A DNA stretch of 51,322 nt from NCBI GenBank assembly GCA_001829125.1, contig MIAN01000222.1, forward strand, positions 1 to 51,322, in the 5' to 3' direction. The stretch is from Spirochaetes bacterium GWB1_27_13. Lineage in GTDB: Bacteria; Spirochaetota; GWE2-31-10; MWDO01. The notes below the pieces were generated by a model that did not search any database, had not been told where the DNA came from, and worked only from the letters and a program-made list of their open reading frames with translations. This document shows, in pieces, positions 33,807-41,834 of this stretch; position 1 is the stretch's first letter; each line of letters starts with the position of its first letter. The translations under genes were made by a program, and so were the position numbers.

Positions 33807-34909
33807 GAATTTTATTAGTTATTTATGGAAATATAAATCAAATTTCTGGTGGTTATCTTTATGATAAAATTGTTATTGAATACTTGAAGAAAAAGGGTGA
33901 TATGGTTGATATTTTTGAAATTCAACCTAAATTTTACCTTTTATCAATGTTTGATAATTTTTTTAATAAAAATCTTCAAAAAATCTTAAAAAATAATAAT
34001 TATGATTTAATTATTATTGATGAACTAGTTGCTCCTTCTGTATTTTTTTTGATATTAATTAATAAAAATAAGAAAAAAATTTTAACTTTGGTACATCATT
34101 TAAAAATTTCTGAAAAAATAAATTTTATTTTTAAATTTTTTGCATTTTTTATTGAAAAGATTTTATTAAATAATTCGGAGTATTTAGTTGTAAATAGTAA
34201 TACTACTTTAAAAATTTGCAAAAAATTATTGAAAAATGACAAAAAAATTCTTGTATGCAAACCTGGATATAAAATTCTAACAAAAAGTCAAAAATATTAC
34301 CAATTACCATCAAATTTTAAAGATAAAGTAATACTACTCAGTGTAGGGAATGTGATTAAAAGAAAAAATCATCTATTTTTAATAGAATGTCTTAAAGAAA
34401 TTAAAAATTTAGATTGGGCTTTTATTATTGTTGGAAATAATAATTTAAACAAAAATTATACAAATAAAATTCTAAAAAAGATAAAAAAATATAAACTTGA
34501 AAAACAAATTATTTTTACAGGACGAATAGAAGACGAATATTTAATTGATATTTATCAACAATCAAATATTTTTGTTTTTCCATCTTTGTACGAAGGGTAT
34601 GGAATAGTTTTGGCAGAGTCACTATCTTTTGGTTTACCTTTTGTTGGGTTTGATTGTGGTGCTTTAAATGAGGTAGTTTTTGATAGTTTTAGTAGAAATT
34701 ATAATAATATATCAAAAAATATATGTGGTTTTTTATTAAAACGCAATGATAAAAAAGAATTTAATGAATGTTTAAAAAATTTAATATCAAATAAAGAGTT
34801 AAGAAACAAAATGAGCAATAATTGTGAAAAAATTTTACAACAAATACCTGATTGGGATGAAACCCAAAAATTATTTTACGATTTTGTGCATAGAGTTAGT
34901 GAAATTTAG
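33803..34909 (+). CDS. GT4-family glycosyltransferase
   Basis: This is a GT-B retaining glycosyltransferase of family 4. The C-terminal half has LLSVGNVIKRKNHLFLIECL, FTGRIEDEYLIDIYQQSNIF and the donor-binding EGYGIVLAESLSFGLPFV (E-x7-E). VNSNTTL and KPGY mark the hinge. At 368 aa it is normal, with no TM segment. It is the last gene of the reductase-MDR-PTPS operon and is coupled by a 4-bp overlap (ATGA), so its acceptor is probably the operon's product, for example a pterin. Envelope polysaccharide is the alternative. Confidence 0.88.
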   Translation: MRILLVIYGNINQISGGYLYDKIVIEYLKKKGDMVDIFEIQPKFYLLSMFDNFFNKNLQKILKNNNYDLIIIDELVAPSVFFLILINKNKKKILTLVHHLKISEKINFIFKFFAFFIEKILLNNSEYLVVNSNTTLKICKKLLKNDKKILVCKPGYKILTKSQKYYQLPSNFKDKVILLSVGNVIKRKNHLFLIECLKEIKNLDWAFIIVGNNNLNKNYTNKILKKIKKYKLEKQIIFTGRIEDEYLIDIYQQSNIFVFPSLYEGYGIVLAESLSFGLPFVGFDCGALNEVVFDSFSRNYNNISKNICGFLLKRNDKKEFNECLKNLISNKELRNKMSNNCEKILQQIPDWDETQKLFYDFVHRVSEI

Positions 34910-34911
34910 GT

Positions 34912-35000
34912 TTGTCTGTAATCACAAAATCTAATTAGTTTAATATCAAGTAATTATACGATTTTAATCCGTGACAATCTGATTAATCTGTATTATATAT
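34912..35000. repeat. ACAGATTA-family intergenic repeat, copy H (reverse orientation)
   Basis: This is the cleanest copy. GTCTGTAATCACAAAATCTA, then TAATTAGTTTAATATCAAGT, then AATTATACGATTTTAATCCG, and TGACAATCTGATTAATCTGT end it. The reverse complement of this aligns with copy B throughout. It fills the whole space between the glycosyltransferase and the convergent AraC-type gene. Confidence 0.85.
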
Positions 35001-35722
35001 TAAAAAAAAGATTCTTTTCGATATTTTGTTGGATTTATACCAATTGATTTTTTGAATGCTTTTATAAACCCTTGAGGAGTTGAATATCCAACTTGTTTTG
35101 CTATATAATCTATTGTAAAATTTGTTGATTTTAGTAATTGTATGCTAGAAATAATTTTATAATACACAAGCCATTCTAAAACAGTTTTACCAGTATCTTC
35201 TTTAATATAATGAGAAATAGTAGACTTTGAATAACTGGTTATTTTCGATAATTTTTTAAGAATATCATCATAAAAGTTAGAATAATGTTCTTTTAGATAC
35301 CTTAGAGTCTCTTTTGTACATTTTCGCCATTTATCATCTATTAAATAGTCTTTATATTTATGTTCTTTTTGAATAAAATTGTATATGGTTAGATTGATTT
35401 TTTCTAAGTCATAGATAGAATAATAATTATCTGCTCCAGCCTTAATATAAGAAGCCAAATTATCATCGTTTACAAATTTTTCATTTGAAATAATAATTAT
35501 TTTAAAATGTGGATTTGTTGTTCTAAGCATCTTAATATAGCCAATCGTAGTTTCATTTCCCTTAAAATCTGAAATCATAATAATATGTATATCTTTATTT
35601 TTAAGAATAATATCTATTGCTATCGAAATAGTTTGAGCAAACAGTACATATTCATTATCTTTAAATTTCGATTTTGCAATTTCTATATTTTTTATTCCCA
35701 ACTCTATTATTAGTACTTTCAT
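35000..35722 (-). CDS. AraC-family regulator with a pseudo-receiver domain
   Basis: The N-terminal about 115 residues have the alternating pattern of a response-regulator receiver (VLIIELG, IIMISDF, IIIISNE). The acidic pocket after strand 1 and the conserved Lys are missing, so phosphorylation by the usual route is unlikely. Residues about 135-238 are an AraC/XylS double HTH: ITSYSKSTISHYIKEDTGKT, then FTIDYIAKQVGYSTPQGFIK and AFKKSIGINPTKYRK. It is probably a ligand- or partner-controlled activator. No ribosome binding site is evident before ATG 35722. Targets are unknown. It lies downstream of the SDR gene's terminator. Confidence 0.85.
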   Translation of the reverse strand: MKVLIIELGIKNIEIAKSKFKDNEYVLFAQTISIAIDIILKNKDIHIIMISDFKGNETTIGYIKMLRTTNPHFKIIIISNEKFVNDDNLASYIKAGADNYYSIYDLEKINLTIYNFIQKEHKYKDYLIDDKWRKCTKETLRYLKEHYSNFYDDILKKLSKITSYSKSTISHYIKEDTGKTVLEWLVYYKIISSIQLLKSTNFTIDYIAKQVGYSTPQGFIKAFKKSIGINPTKYRKESFF

Positions 35723-35742
35723 AATTTTTACAAAAAGGTTAG

Positions 35743-35775
35743 TCTAAAAGCGACAGTTTTAATGTCGCTTTTAGA
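35743..35775 (-). terminator. hairpin between SDR and AraC genes
   Basis: A perfect 13-bp stem, TCTAAAAGCGACA (35743-35755) / TGTCGCTTTTAGA (35763-35775), has a 7-nt loop and lies 7 bp after the SDR stop. A CTTTTT tract follows on the minus strand. It is probably the SDR terminator. Confidence 0.75.
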
Positions 35776-35782
35776 TAAAATA

Positions 35783-36604
35783 TTATTTTTGAATAGCTGC
35801 TACAATAGATGAAATTTTTTGTTTTAAATTTTTAAATTTATTATCAACTGAGTTTTTGTTAAAACCATTCCAGAATGATAATGATCTTTCTTTTTTACCA
35901 AGAACTAATTCTTTTCTTAAGGAATTATATGCTTCTATTATTTTATTTGCAATATCTTCAGGTTTATCATAAGTAAAACCAATTTTTTCAAATTTTGGTG
36001 CAAATTCCTGTGTAGTTTCTGTTTTAATACCAGCAGGATATACGGTCATAATTTTGAGAGAATCGCCTGCATATTCTCTTTGTAATGCCTCAGAAAACCC
36101 AGTAATTGCAAATTTTGTAGCAGTAAACAAAGATAAATAAGGAAGTGCTACTTTTCCTGCAAATCCAGAAATATTAATTATACCTGGTTTTTTACTCAAT
36201 TTTAAAATTGGCAATGCTAATTTTGTAAAAGTTATAGTTCCAGTAACATTTGTATCAATAATTTTTTTGATATTTTCTACTTTTTCATCTTCAAATTTAC
36301 CAATACTAAAATTACTTGCATTATTGATAAGTATATCAAAATTCCCAGAAGCTTTTTTAATATCTCTAATTAAAAGATCGCAACCTTCTTTTGTTGAAAT
36401 ATCGCCAGAAACAACAAAAAGCCTTCCAGTTTTCTTCTTTAATTGTTCTATTTCTTTAACAATTTTTATTAAAGAATCTTTCTTTCTGCCTACCAAAACA
36501 ACATCTGCTTTTGATAAAGCCAATTCAATAGCTAATGCTTTGCCAAGTCCTTTACTTGCTCCAGTAATAACGACAACTTTATTTCTAAAAAGATTAGTGT
36601 TCAT
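35783..36604 (-). CDS. short-chain dehydrogenase/reductase
   Basis: This is a classical SDR of 273 aa. VVITGASKGLGKALAIELAL (about residues 11-30) is the TGxxxGxG cofactor motif. INNASNFSIGKFED carries NNAS (usual NNAG). The catalytic Ser-Tyr-Lys is in INISGFAGKVALPYLSLFTATKFAI, where Tyr is probably in PYLSLFTATK with spacing close to, but not exactly, YxxxK. The nearest fit is LSLFTATK with Phe at the Tyr position, a possible active-site change. PAGIKTETTQEF is normal. GGGGGT precedes ATG 36604. The substrate is unknown. Confidence 0.88.
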   Translation of the reverse strand: MNTNLFRNKVVVITGASKGLGKALAIELALSKADVVLVGRKKDSLIKIVKEIEQLKKKTGRLFVVSGDISTKEGCDLLIRDIKKASGNFDILINNASNFSIGKFEDEKVENIKKIIDTNVTGTITFTKLALPILKLSKKPGIINISGFAGKVALPYLSLFTATKFAITGFSEALQREYAGDSLKIMTVYPAGIKTETTQEFAPKFEKIGFTYDKPEDIANKIIEAYNSLRKELVLGKKERSLSFWNGFNKNSVDNKFKNLKQKISSIVAAIQK

Positions 36605-36724
36605 AAAACCCCCAATATTTAATAAAAAAACTTTGTAAAAATTAAATTAATTTTATATACTTCATCTTAATTGATTTTTTAAAAATTAGCAAATATTTTT
36701 TTTAAACTTTTTATTTTTGAATTC

Positions 36725-36753
36725 TTTACAATTTATTTTTTATATATTACAAT
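36725..36753 (+). promoter_or_regulatory. sigma70 promoter for the single-domain response regulator
   Basis: TTTACA (36725-36730), 17 bp and TACAAT (36748-36753). GGAG at 36777-36780 is the ribosome binding site for ATG 36788. Confidence 0.65.
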
Positions 36754-36787
36754 GGTACAAATAAAATTGAAATAGTGGAGTAAAACA

Positions 36788-37162
36788 ATGCCAAAATCTT
36801 ACGCTTATAAAAAAATTTTAATTATTGATGATGATGAAATTTTTTTAAAACCTTTAATCAAGTTTTTAACATTAATGAAATTTCAAGTTAATATTGCAAG
36901 TAATGGAGTTATTGGAATCGATTTACATAAAACAATTAAATTTGATTTAATTATTACTGATTTAAAAATGGAGAAAATGAATGGAATAGAGGTAATTAAA
37001 TTAATAAATAAGAATTATCCAGATTCAAAACTAATCGTAGTCTCTGGTTTTGTAAATGACTCTGAATTTCAAGAAATTAAAAATAGTCCAAATGTTGCAG
37101 CCATTTACGAAAAACCAGTAGATTACGAAGAACTTCTGGCTAAAATTAAAGAGATAATATAA
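36788..37162 (+). CDS. single-domain response regulator (CheY-like)
   Basis: This is a stand-alone receiver domain of 124 aa with an intact phosphorylation site. The acidic pocket is IIDDDEIF (D14-D16) and the phospho-acceptor Asp is in IITDLKMEKMNG (about D58). Ser is in VVSGF, and Lys is in YEKPVDYEE. There is no output domain, so it acts by binding a partner. It has its own promoter and ends 4 bp from the convergent NtrC-like gene, which has a similar receiver. No histidine kinase is present in the window. Confidence 0.9.
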   Translation: MPKSYAYKKILIIDDDEIFLKPLIKFLTLMKFQVNIASNGVIGIDLHKTIKFDLIITDLKMEKMNGIEVIKLINKNYPDSKLIVVSGFVNDSEFQEIKNSPNVAAIYEKPVDYEELLAKIKEII

Positions 37163-37165
37163 AAA

Positions 37166-38566
37166 TTATCTTATTCTTCGATAAAATTTATTTTTAGATA
37201 TTCCTGTTTTAGCAACAGCAGTTAGGATACTGTCATCAAAATAATCCAAGACGCTTCTTAGAATATCGTCTTCGATTTTCTTCATTTTAGTCTTATTTTT
37301 GATTATTTCGTCTCTTATTATTTCAATAGCTTCGGTATATCTCTTTCTTCCAACACCTTTCTTGAATAAATACTCAAAACAATCAAGATTTATTGTTTTT
37401 CTATCAACAGAAAGGAGAACAGCTCTATTTATAGCATTTTCTAATTCTATTATATTACCAGGCCATTGATATTCTTTTAATTTTCTTAAAGTTGTTTTAT
37501 CAATATGTAAAGCTTTAATTCCTAATTCTTTACATGCTTTTTCTATAAAGTAATAAATTAAGTCTTCTATATCTTCTGCTCTTTCTCTAAGAGGTGGGAC
37601 ATTTATTGAAGTTTCATTCATTAAATCATATAATTCTTTACTAAATGAACCGTCTTCAACTAATTTTTCTAAATCATTGTTTGTACAACAAATTAATCTA
37701 AAATCAACTTTAATTAAAGCATCATCTCCACATCTATTAAATTCTTTATCTCTTATTACTTTTGCCAATTTTCCTTGAATTTCTGGTTTTAAATTTAGAA
37801 CATCATCAATAAAAATTGTTCCGCCTTGAACAATTTCAAATTTTCCTGTTCTTTCTAATTTTGGATCATCTTCAGATGTTCTTTTATAACCAAAAAAATC
37901 CATTTCAAATAAGGCTTCTGATAGATTTAATAAATTCAATTTTATAAAAGGTTTATTTTTTCTACTTCCCAAACTGTGAATTGTTTTTGCGATTAACTCT
38001 TTACCAGTTCCTGTTTCACCTTTTATAAGAATATTTGTGCTTTGTTTTGAAAAACTTTTTAATTGTTCAAAAATATCCTTTAAACCCTTATTTATTCCAA
38101 TTATTTTATCTTTTGATTTTTTTAGACCATGTATAAGTAAATCATACTTATTTTTTATGTCATCAACTTCACTTTCTTTTTCTTCAATTTTTCTAAATTC
38201 CCCAATTTCATCTTCAACAATTTTCAATAAATTTTTCATATCGATTGGTTTTTCAACAATTTTGTTAATTAATTTAGAATTTATTGTTTCTTCAAGCAAT
38301 TCTTTTTCTGCAAAAGCTGTAAGTAAAATTTTGATTTTAAAAGCATCTAATTTTTTTGCTTCTATCAAAAATTCTAGACCTGAAATTTCTGGCATTTTAT
38401 AATCAACAATTAAGACATCGTATTGATTTGTCTTTATGTTTTCTAATGCCAATTGTGGGTCAGAAAAAGTTGTTACATCAAACTTTGAAAAAAACATCTT
38501 TATAGAAAAAAGTATTGATGGTTCATCGTCTAAAACGAATATTCTGTAATCTTTAATGCTTTTCAT
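37166..38566 (-). CDS. NtrC-family response regulator lacking the GAFTGA loop
   Basis: Receiver (about residues 1-125; FVLDDEPS, VLIVDYKMPEISG, IVEKPID) is intact. The AAA+ domain (about 150-385) keeps Walker A GETGTGKELIAKTIHSLG, Walker B-like GGTIFIDDVLNL and PPLRERAEDIEDL. After LFEMDFFGYKR, where sigma54 activators have LFGHExGAFTGA, the sequence reads TSEDDPKLERTGKFEI, so the sigma54-contact loop is gone. The FREDLYYRL arginines are replaced by SKELYDLMN. The C-terminal Fis-type HTH ends AKTGISKNKFYRRIR. It probably binds DNA but cannot activate sigma54 polymerase in the standard way. AAGGA precedes ATG 38566. Confidence 0.88.
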   Translation of the reverse strand: MKSIKDYRIFVLDDEPSILFSIKMFFSKFDVTTFSDPQLALENIKTNQYDVLIVDYKMPEISGLEFLIEAKKLDAFKIKILLTAFAEKELLEETINSKLINKIVEKPIDMKNLLKIVEDEIGEFRKIEEKESEVDDIKNKYDLLIHGLKKSKDKIIGINKGLKDIFEQLKSFSKQSTNILIKGETGTGKELIAKTIHSLGSRKNKPFIKLNLLNLSEALFEMDFFGYKRTSEDDPKLERTGKFEIVQGGTIFIDDVLNLKPEIQGKLAKVIRDKEFNRCGDDALIKVDFRLICCTNNDLEKLVEDGSFSKELYDLMNETSINVPPLRERAEDIEDLIYYFIEKACKELGIKALHIDKTTLRKLKEYQWPGNIIELENAINRAVLLSVDRKTINLDCFEYLFKKGVGRKRYTEAIEIIRDEIIKNKTKMKKIEDDILRSVLDYFDDSILTAVAKTGISKNKFYRRIR

Positions 38567-38786
38567 AAAAAATCCTTAAATTTTAGTTTTTTCTGCTTTA
38601 AAACTTAGAGCAGTGTTTAATAAAAATTTTTATTTTAATTAAATTATTTATTATCTATAAATAATTTAAAAATTACAATTTAATTATAAATCAAATTTTT
38701 ATTTATGGGTAAATTTTTATAAAAATTTTTCCCATATATACAATTTAATTTACTTTTATTATATTATATAAACGAAATTTTTTAGT

Positions 38787-39725
38787 TTATATAATCTTTT
38801 TTAATTCCTCCCTAGTTATTCGTGCTATTATATCTTTTGCTTTTAATTGGGGATTGACTAATATTAATCTATGAGCCCATACATCTTCAGTCAAATCAAT
38901 TAAATCTTGATCTGTGACAAAATCTCTATCACAAAGATAAGCATTTGCACGAAGAATGTCAAGCATCATTAATGATGCACGAGTAGAAAGTCCAAGTTTT
39001 ATATCTTTAAATTCTCTTGTTTTTTCACAAATTTTAGCTATTACAATTAATAATTTTTCATTTACTTCTATTTTTTTTATATTTTCTCTTATTTTCAATA
39101 TATCATTAGCAGAAATTACTGGTTTTAGATTATTTAATCTATCTTCGGATTTTCCTTTTTTGAGAATCATAAGTTCATACTCAAATGAAGGATAACCAAG
39201 AGTAAGACAACTTGTGAACCTATCAAGTTGAGCTGCTGGTAATGGATAAGTTCCTTCACTTTCTATTGGATTTTGTGTTGCTATAACAAAAAATATTTCT
39301 GGCAAATTATAAGTTTTTGTACCAACTGTGACTTGTTTTTCTGCCATAGCTTGTAAAAGTGCTGATTGTACTTTTGGAGTTGTACGATTTAATTCATCTG
39401 CAAGTAAAATTTCAGTAAAAATAGGACCTGGTTTAAATGTAAAATCTCTTTTTTCAGGATCATAAACATCAACACCCGTTATATCATAAGGTAAAAGGTC
39501 TGGAGTTCCTTGAATTCTTGAGAATTTTATTGGTTTATCTTGTTCTTCACTAGAAATTAATCTTGCAATTGCTTTAGAAATTATAGTTTTTCCAACGCCT
39601 GGCATATCTTCAAGAAGAATGTTTCCACCTACGAGAACATTTGCTACTATTTTTTTTATTTTATTTTCTTTACCAATTAAAATTCCATTTAATTCGTTGA
39701 TTAACTCAACTATTTTAACATCCAT
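38787..39725 (-). CDS. MoxR-family AAA+ ATPase
   Basis: This is a MoxR/AAA_3 ATPase, a chaperone-like enzyme often paired with VWA-domain proteins. Walker A is ILLEDMPGVGKTIISKAIAR (about residues 35-54). Walker B is ILLADELNRTTPKVQSALLQ (about 105-124), and sensor 1 is FFVIATQNPIESEGTYPLPAAQLDRF. The C-terminal lid has GLSTRASLMMLDILRANAYL. At 312 aa it is full length. The start ATG 39725 lies one base after the upstream stop, with AGAGG inside the upstream gene, so it is coupled to the KS-like gene. The expected DUF58/VWA partner genes are absent. Confidence 0.9.
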   Translation of the reverse strand: MDVKIVELINELNGILIGKENKIKKIVANVLVGGNILLEDMPGVGKTIISKAIARLISSEEQDKPIKFSRIQGTPDLLPYDITGVDVYDPEKRDFTFKPGPIFTEILLADELNRTTPKVQSALLQAMAEKQVTVGTKTYNLPEIFFVIATQNPIESEGTYPLPAAQLDRFTSCLTLGYPSFEYELMILKKGKSEDRLNNLKPVISANDILKIRENIKKIEVNEKLLIVIAKICEKTREFKDIKLGLSTRASLMMLDILRANAYLCDRDFVTDQDLIDLTEDVWAHRLILVNPQLKAKDIIARITREELKKII

Positions 39726-39726
39726 T

Positions 39727-40431
39727 TTATGCCTCTTTTATTATTTTAAATATATTATTATTATCATAATTATAAAAATAATAGAATTTATTTTTTTTCA
39801 TTTTCTTTATTATATCATAAAATTCGCAAAAATTTAAATTTGTTCTTTTTATAGTTTTATACAAATTTCCAAAAAAATCAACTACTTTTTTAATATTATT
39901 ACAAATTTTATTATCTTTATAGAAATTCGCAACTTCTTTCTTGTTATCGAATATATAACATTCCTTGACTAATATTCTACGTTCTAATTTTGAGAATACA
40001 GAGACTTCAATGTGGGTATTTTTTACCCAAATAAATATTCCATACAAAACATTGGTTTCTTTAAAATTTATTAGTAAATTTAATAATGAGAAACTAATAA
40101 AACTACAAGAAAAACCTTTTATATTAAATTTTTTACAAATATTTGAAGAGTAAAAATTTAAAATTGAAGATGAAAAAATAATTGGATCAAAATATTCTAT
40201 TTGAGTTCTATTTAAGCTTTTTAAGGCATTTTTAAACAATTTATTTTGATAATCTTCTGAGAAAATCCATAAACCAAAAGAAAATGGATTATTACTAAGT
40301 TTTTCGGCTAAATCTTTATTTTCAGAAAATATTTGCTCGATCAAAGAAATTATTGATTCTTGAAAGTTTTTAGAATTTATTTTTATTTTTTTTGAAGCAA
40401 TTAGATTTATGTCTAGATTTATTTTTTTCAC
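39727..40431 (-). CDS. ketoacyl-synthase-like protein (degenerate N-terminal KS fold)
   Basis: A 234-aa protein with a GTG start at 40431 overlapping the KAS stop by 4 bp. The stretch FDPIIFSSSILNFYSSNICK and KFNIKGFSCSFISFSLLNLL resembles the NPxxFxxSVxNxxxGxxSIxxG region of the short beta-ketoacyl-synthase-like family found beside KAS and ACP genes in aryl-polyene clusters. No complete Cys-His-His triad is visible, so it would be a non-catalytic partner such as a chain-length-factor-like subunit. Assignment is tentative. The neighbours (ACP, KAS) support it. Confidence 0.5.
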   Translation of the reverse strand: MKKINLDINLIASKKIKINSKNFQESIISLIEQIFSENKDLAEKLSNNPFSFGLWIFSEDYQNKLFKNALKSLNRTQIEYFDPIIFSSSILNFYSSNICKKFNIKGFSCSFISFSLLNLLINFKETNVLYGIFIWVKNTHIEVSVFSKLERRILVKECYIFDNKKEVANFYKDNKICNNIKKVVDFFGNLYKTIKRTNLNFCEFYDIIKKMKKNKFYYFYNYDNNNIFKIIKEA

Positions 40432-41528
40432 TCATTATACCTTTTTAGCAATAAGGATGAATTTATTCCACCAAAACCAAAAGCATTAATCATACCAAAA
40501 TTTATTTTTTTTTCAATATTTTCAGTAACATAATTTAGATCAAATTCTAGGTTTATTAAATTTCGTATTTTTATTAAAATATTTTTTTCAAAAGTTAAAG
40601 ATAAAATTGCTGCTTGTATTGCAGAAGATGCTCCCATGCTATGACCCCAAAAAGATTTAAATCCTTGAATATGAGGTTTTTGGGGAAAAATTTTTATAAT
40701 AGACTCTGCTTCTATTTTATCGTTTAATTTTGTTGCTGTACTATGCGTGCTTATTAAATCAATTTGCTCTTTTTCTATTTTTGAATTTTCTACCAGATTT
40801 TGAAAACATTTAATTACGCCACCGCCTGTTTTATCCATCCCAGTAACGCCTAGATTGTCAACAGACGCACCAAAACCCCCATATTCACAATAAATCTTAC
40901 CTTTCCTTATTTTTGTGTCACAAAGGCTTTCTATTAGCAATAAAGCCCCGCCTTCGCCAAGTGCAAGCCCGTCCCTTTCTTTAGAAAAAGGTTTTGGTTC
41001 ACCACTCGATAAAGAACGAAGATTCTCAAATCCTGCAAAAATATATGGAGTTAAAATATCTATTCCACCACAAATTACTTTTGAAAAAACATTATTTTTA
41101 ATTAAATTTGCTCCTATATTTATCGCAAAATTACCAGCAGCACAAGTATTTGTATTAAAAATTATTTCTTTAAAACCATATTTATTTTTTAAATAACTTT
41201 TAAAGAAATTTATTTTTTTATAAGAATAATTTTCTATACCAATAAATGTTGTACCAAGAGAAAAGCATATTTCTTTTAAATCTTTTTTTGATAAATTTGA
41301 GTCAATTAATATATTTTGGATTAGTAAATCTAAAATTTTAATGTATTTGTTATTTTTATTTATAAATTCTTTGATTTCACCGCCAATAGAACTTGATATG
41401 TTATTTAATTTGAATGATTCTATTTTTGAAAATCCAGATTTGTTTTGTAAAAGGTTTTCCCAAATTTGATCTTTTGTAAGCCCAAGTGGAGTGACAATAG
41501 ACATTCCAGAAATAACAACATTATCCAT
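40428..41528 (-). CDS. beta-ketoacyl-[ACP] synthase II-type
   Basis: A FabF-type condensing enzyme of 366 aa, somewhat shorter than FabF (about 410 aa). It begins VVISGMSIVTPLG. The catalytic Cys is in NTCAAGNFAINIGANL (about residues 132-147), the first His in STHSTATKLNDKIEAES, and the second His in FKSFWGHSMGASSAIQAA. INAFGFGGINSSLLLKR is the C-terminal family loop. It extends an acyl-ACP chain with malonyl-ACP. Its start overlaps the ACP stop by 8 bp, and its stop overlaps the KS-like gene by 4 bp. This suggests a dedicated short pathway rather than housekeeping fatty-acid synthesis. Confidence 0.9.
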   Translation of the reverse strand: MDNVVISGMSIVTPLGLTKDQIWENLLQNKSGFSKIESFKLNNISSSIGGEIKEFINKNNKYIKILDLLIQNILIDSNLSKKDLKEICFSLGTTFIGIENYSYKKINFFKSYLKNKYGFKEIIFNTNTCAAGNFAINIGANLIKNNVFSKVICGGIDILTPYIFAGFENLRSLSSGEPKPFSKERDGLALGEGGALLLIESLCDTKIRKGKIYCEYGGFGASVDNLGVTGMDKTGGGVIKCFQNLVENSKIEKEQIDLISTHSTATKLNDKIEAESIIKIFPQKPHIQGFKSFWGHSMGASSAIQAAILSLTFEKNILIKIRNLINLEFDLNYVTENIEKKINFGMINAFGFGGINSSLLLKRYNE

Positions 41529-41763
41529 AAATTAATTTTTCACAGGCATTATAAATATCTTTTAGCGTTTGGATTTCTTCTAATTCGACATTTTTTATTT
41601 TAATTTTGTAGTTTTTTTCTATTCTATGTAAAATTTCAACAGATTCTAACGAATCCATATCCAAATCATCTTGAAAATTTGAATTATCTTTTATTTCGTT
41701 TTCTGGAATTCCGCTTATTTCTGAAATATTTTTTCTTATAAAATTATAGAGTTCGTTATTCAT
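41521..41763 (-). CDS. acyl carrier protein
   Basis: An 80-aa carrier protein that holds acyl chains on a phosphopantetheine arm. The attachment site DLDMDSLESVEILHRIEKNY (DSL Ser at about residue 38) is typical. A four-helix pattern and acidic charge fit. A second, housekeeping ACP would be expected elsewhere in the genome. It is the first gene of the ACP-KAS-KS-like-MoxR transcript, overlapping KAS by 8 bp. An ACP repeat-family fragment lies in its upstream gap. Confidence 0.92.
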   Translation of the reverse strand: MNNELYNFIRKNISEISGIPENEIKDNSNFQDDLDMDSLESVEILHRIEKNYKIKIKNVELEEIQTLKDIYNACEKLIYG

Positions 41764-41771
41764 TTTGTCAT

Positions 41772-41826
41772 TTCCATAACACTGATTTATATGTATTTTC
41801 TCTGATTACACAGATTTTATCAATTA
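41772..41826. repeat. ACAGATTA-family fragment, copy I
   Basis: The words CATAACACTGATTTATATG and GATTACACAGATTTTATCAA match the outer part of the repeat family, but the hairpin core is missing. It fills the gap between the methyltransferase and ACP genes. Confidence 0.55.
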
Positions 41827-41834
41827 ATTGTAAG

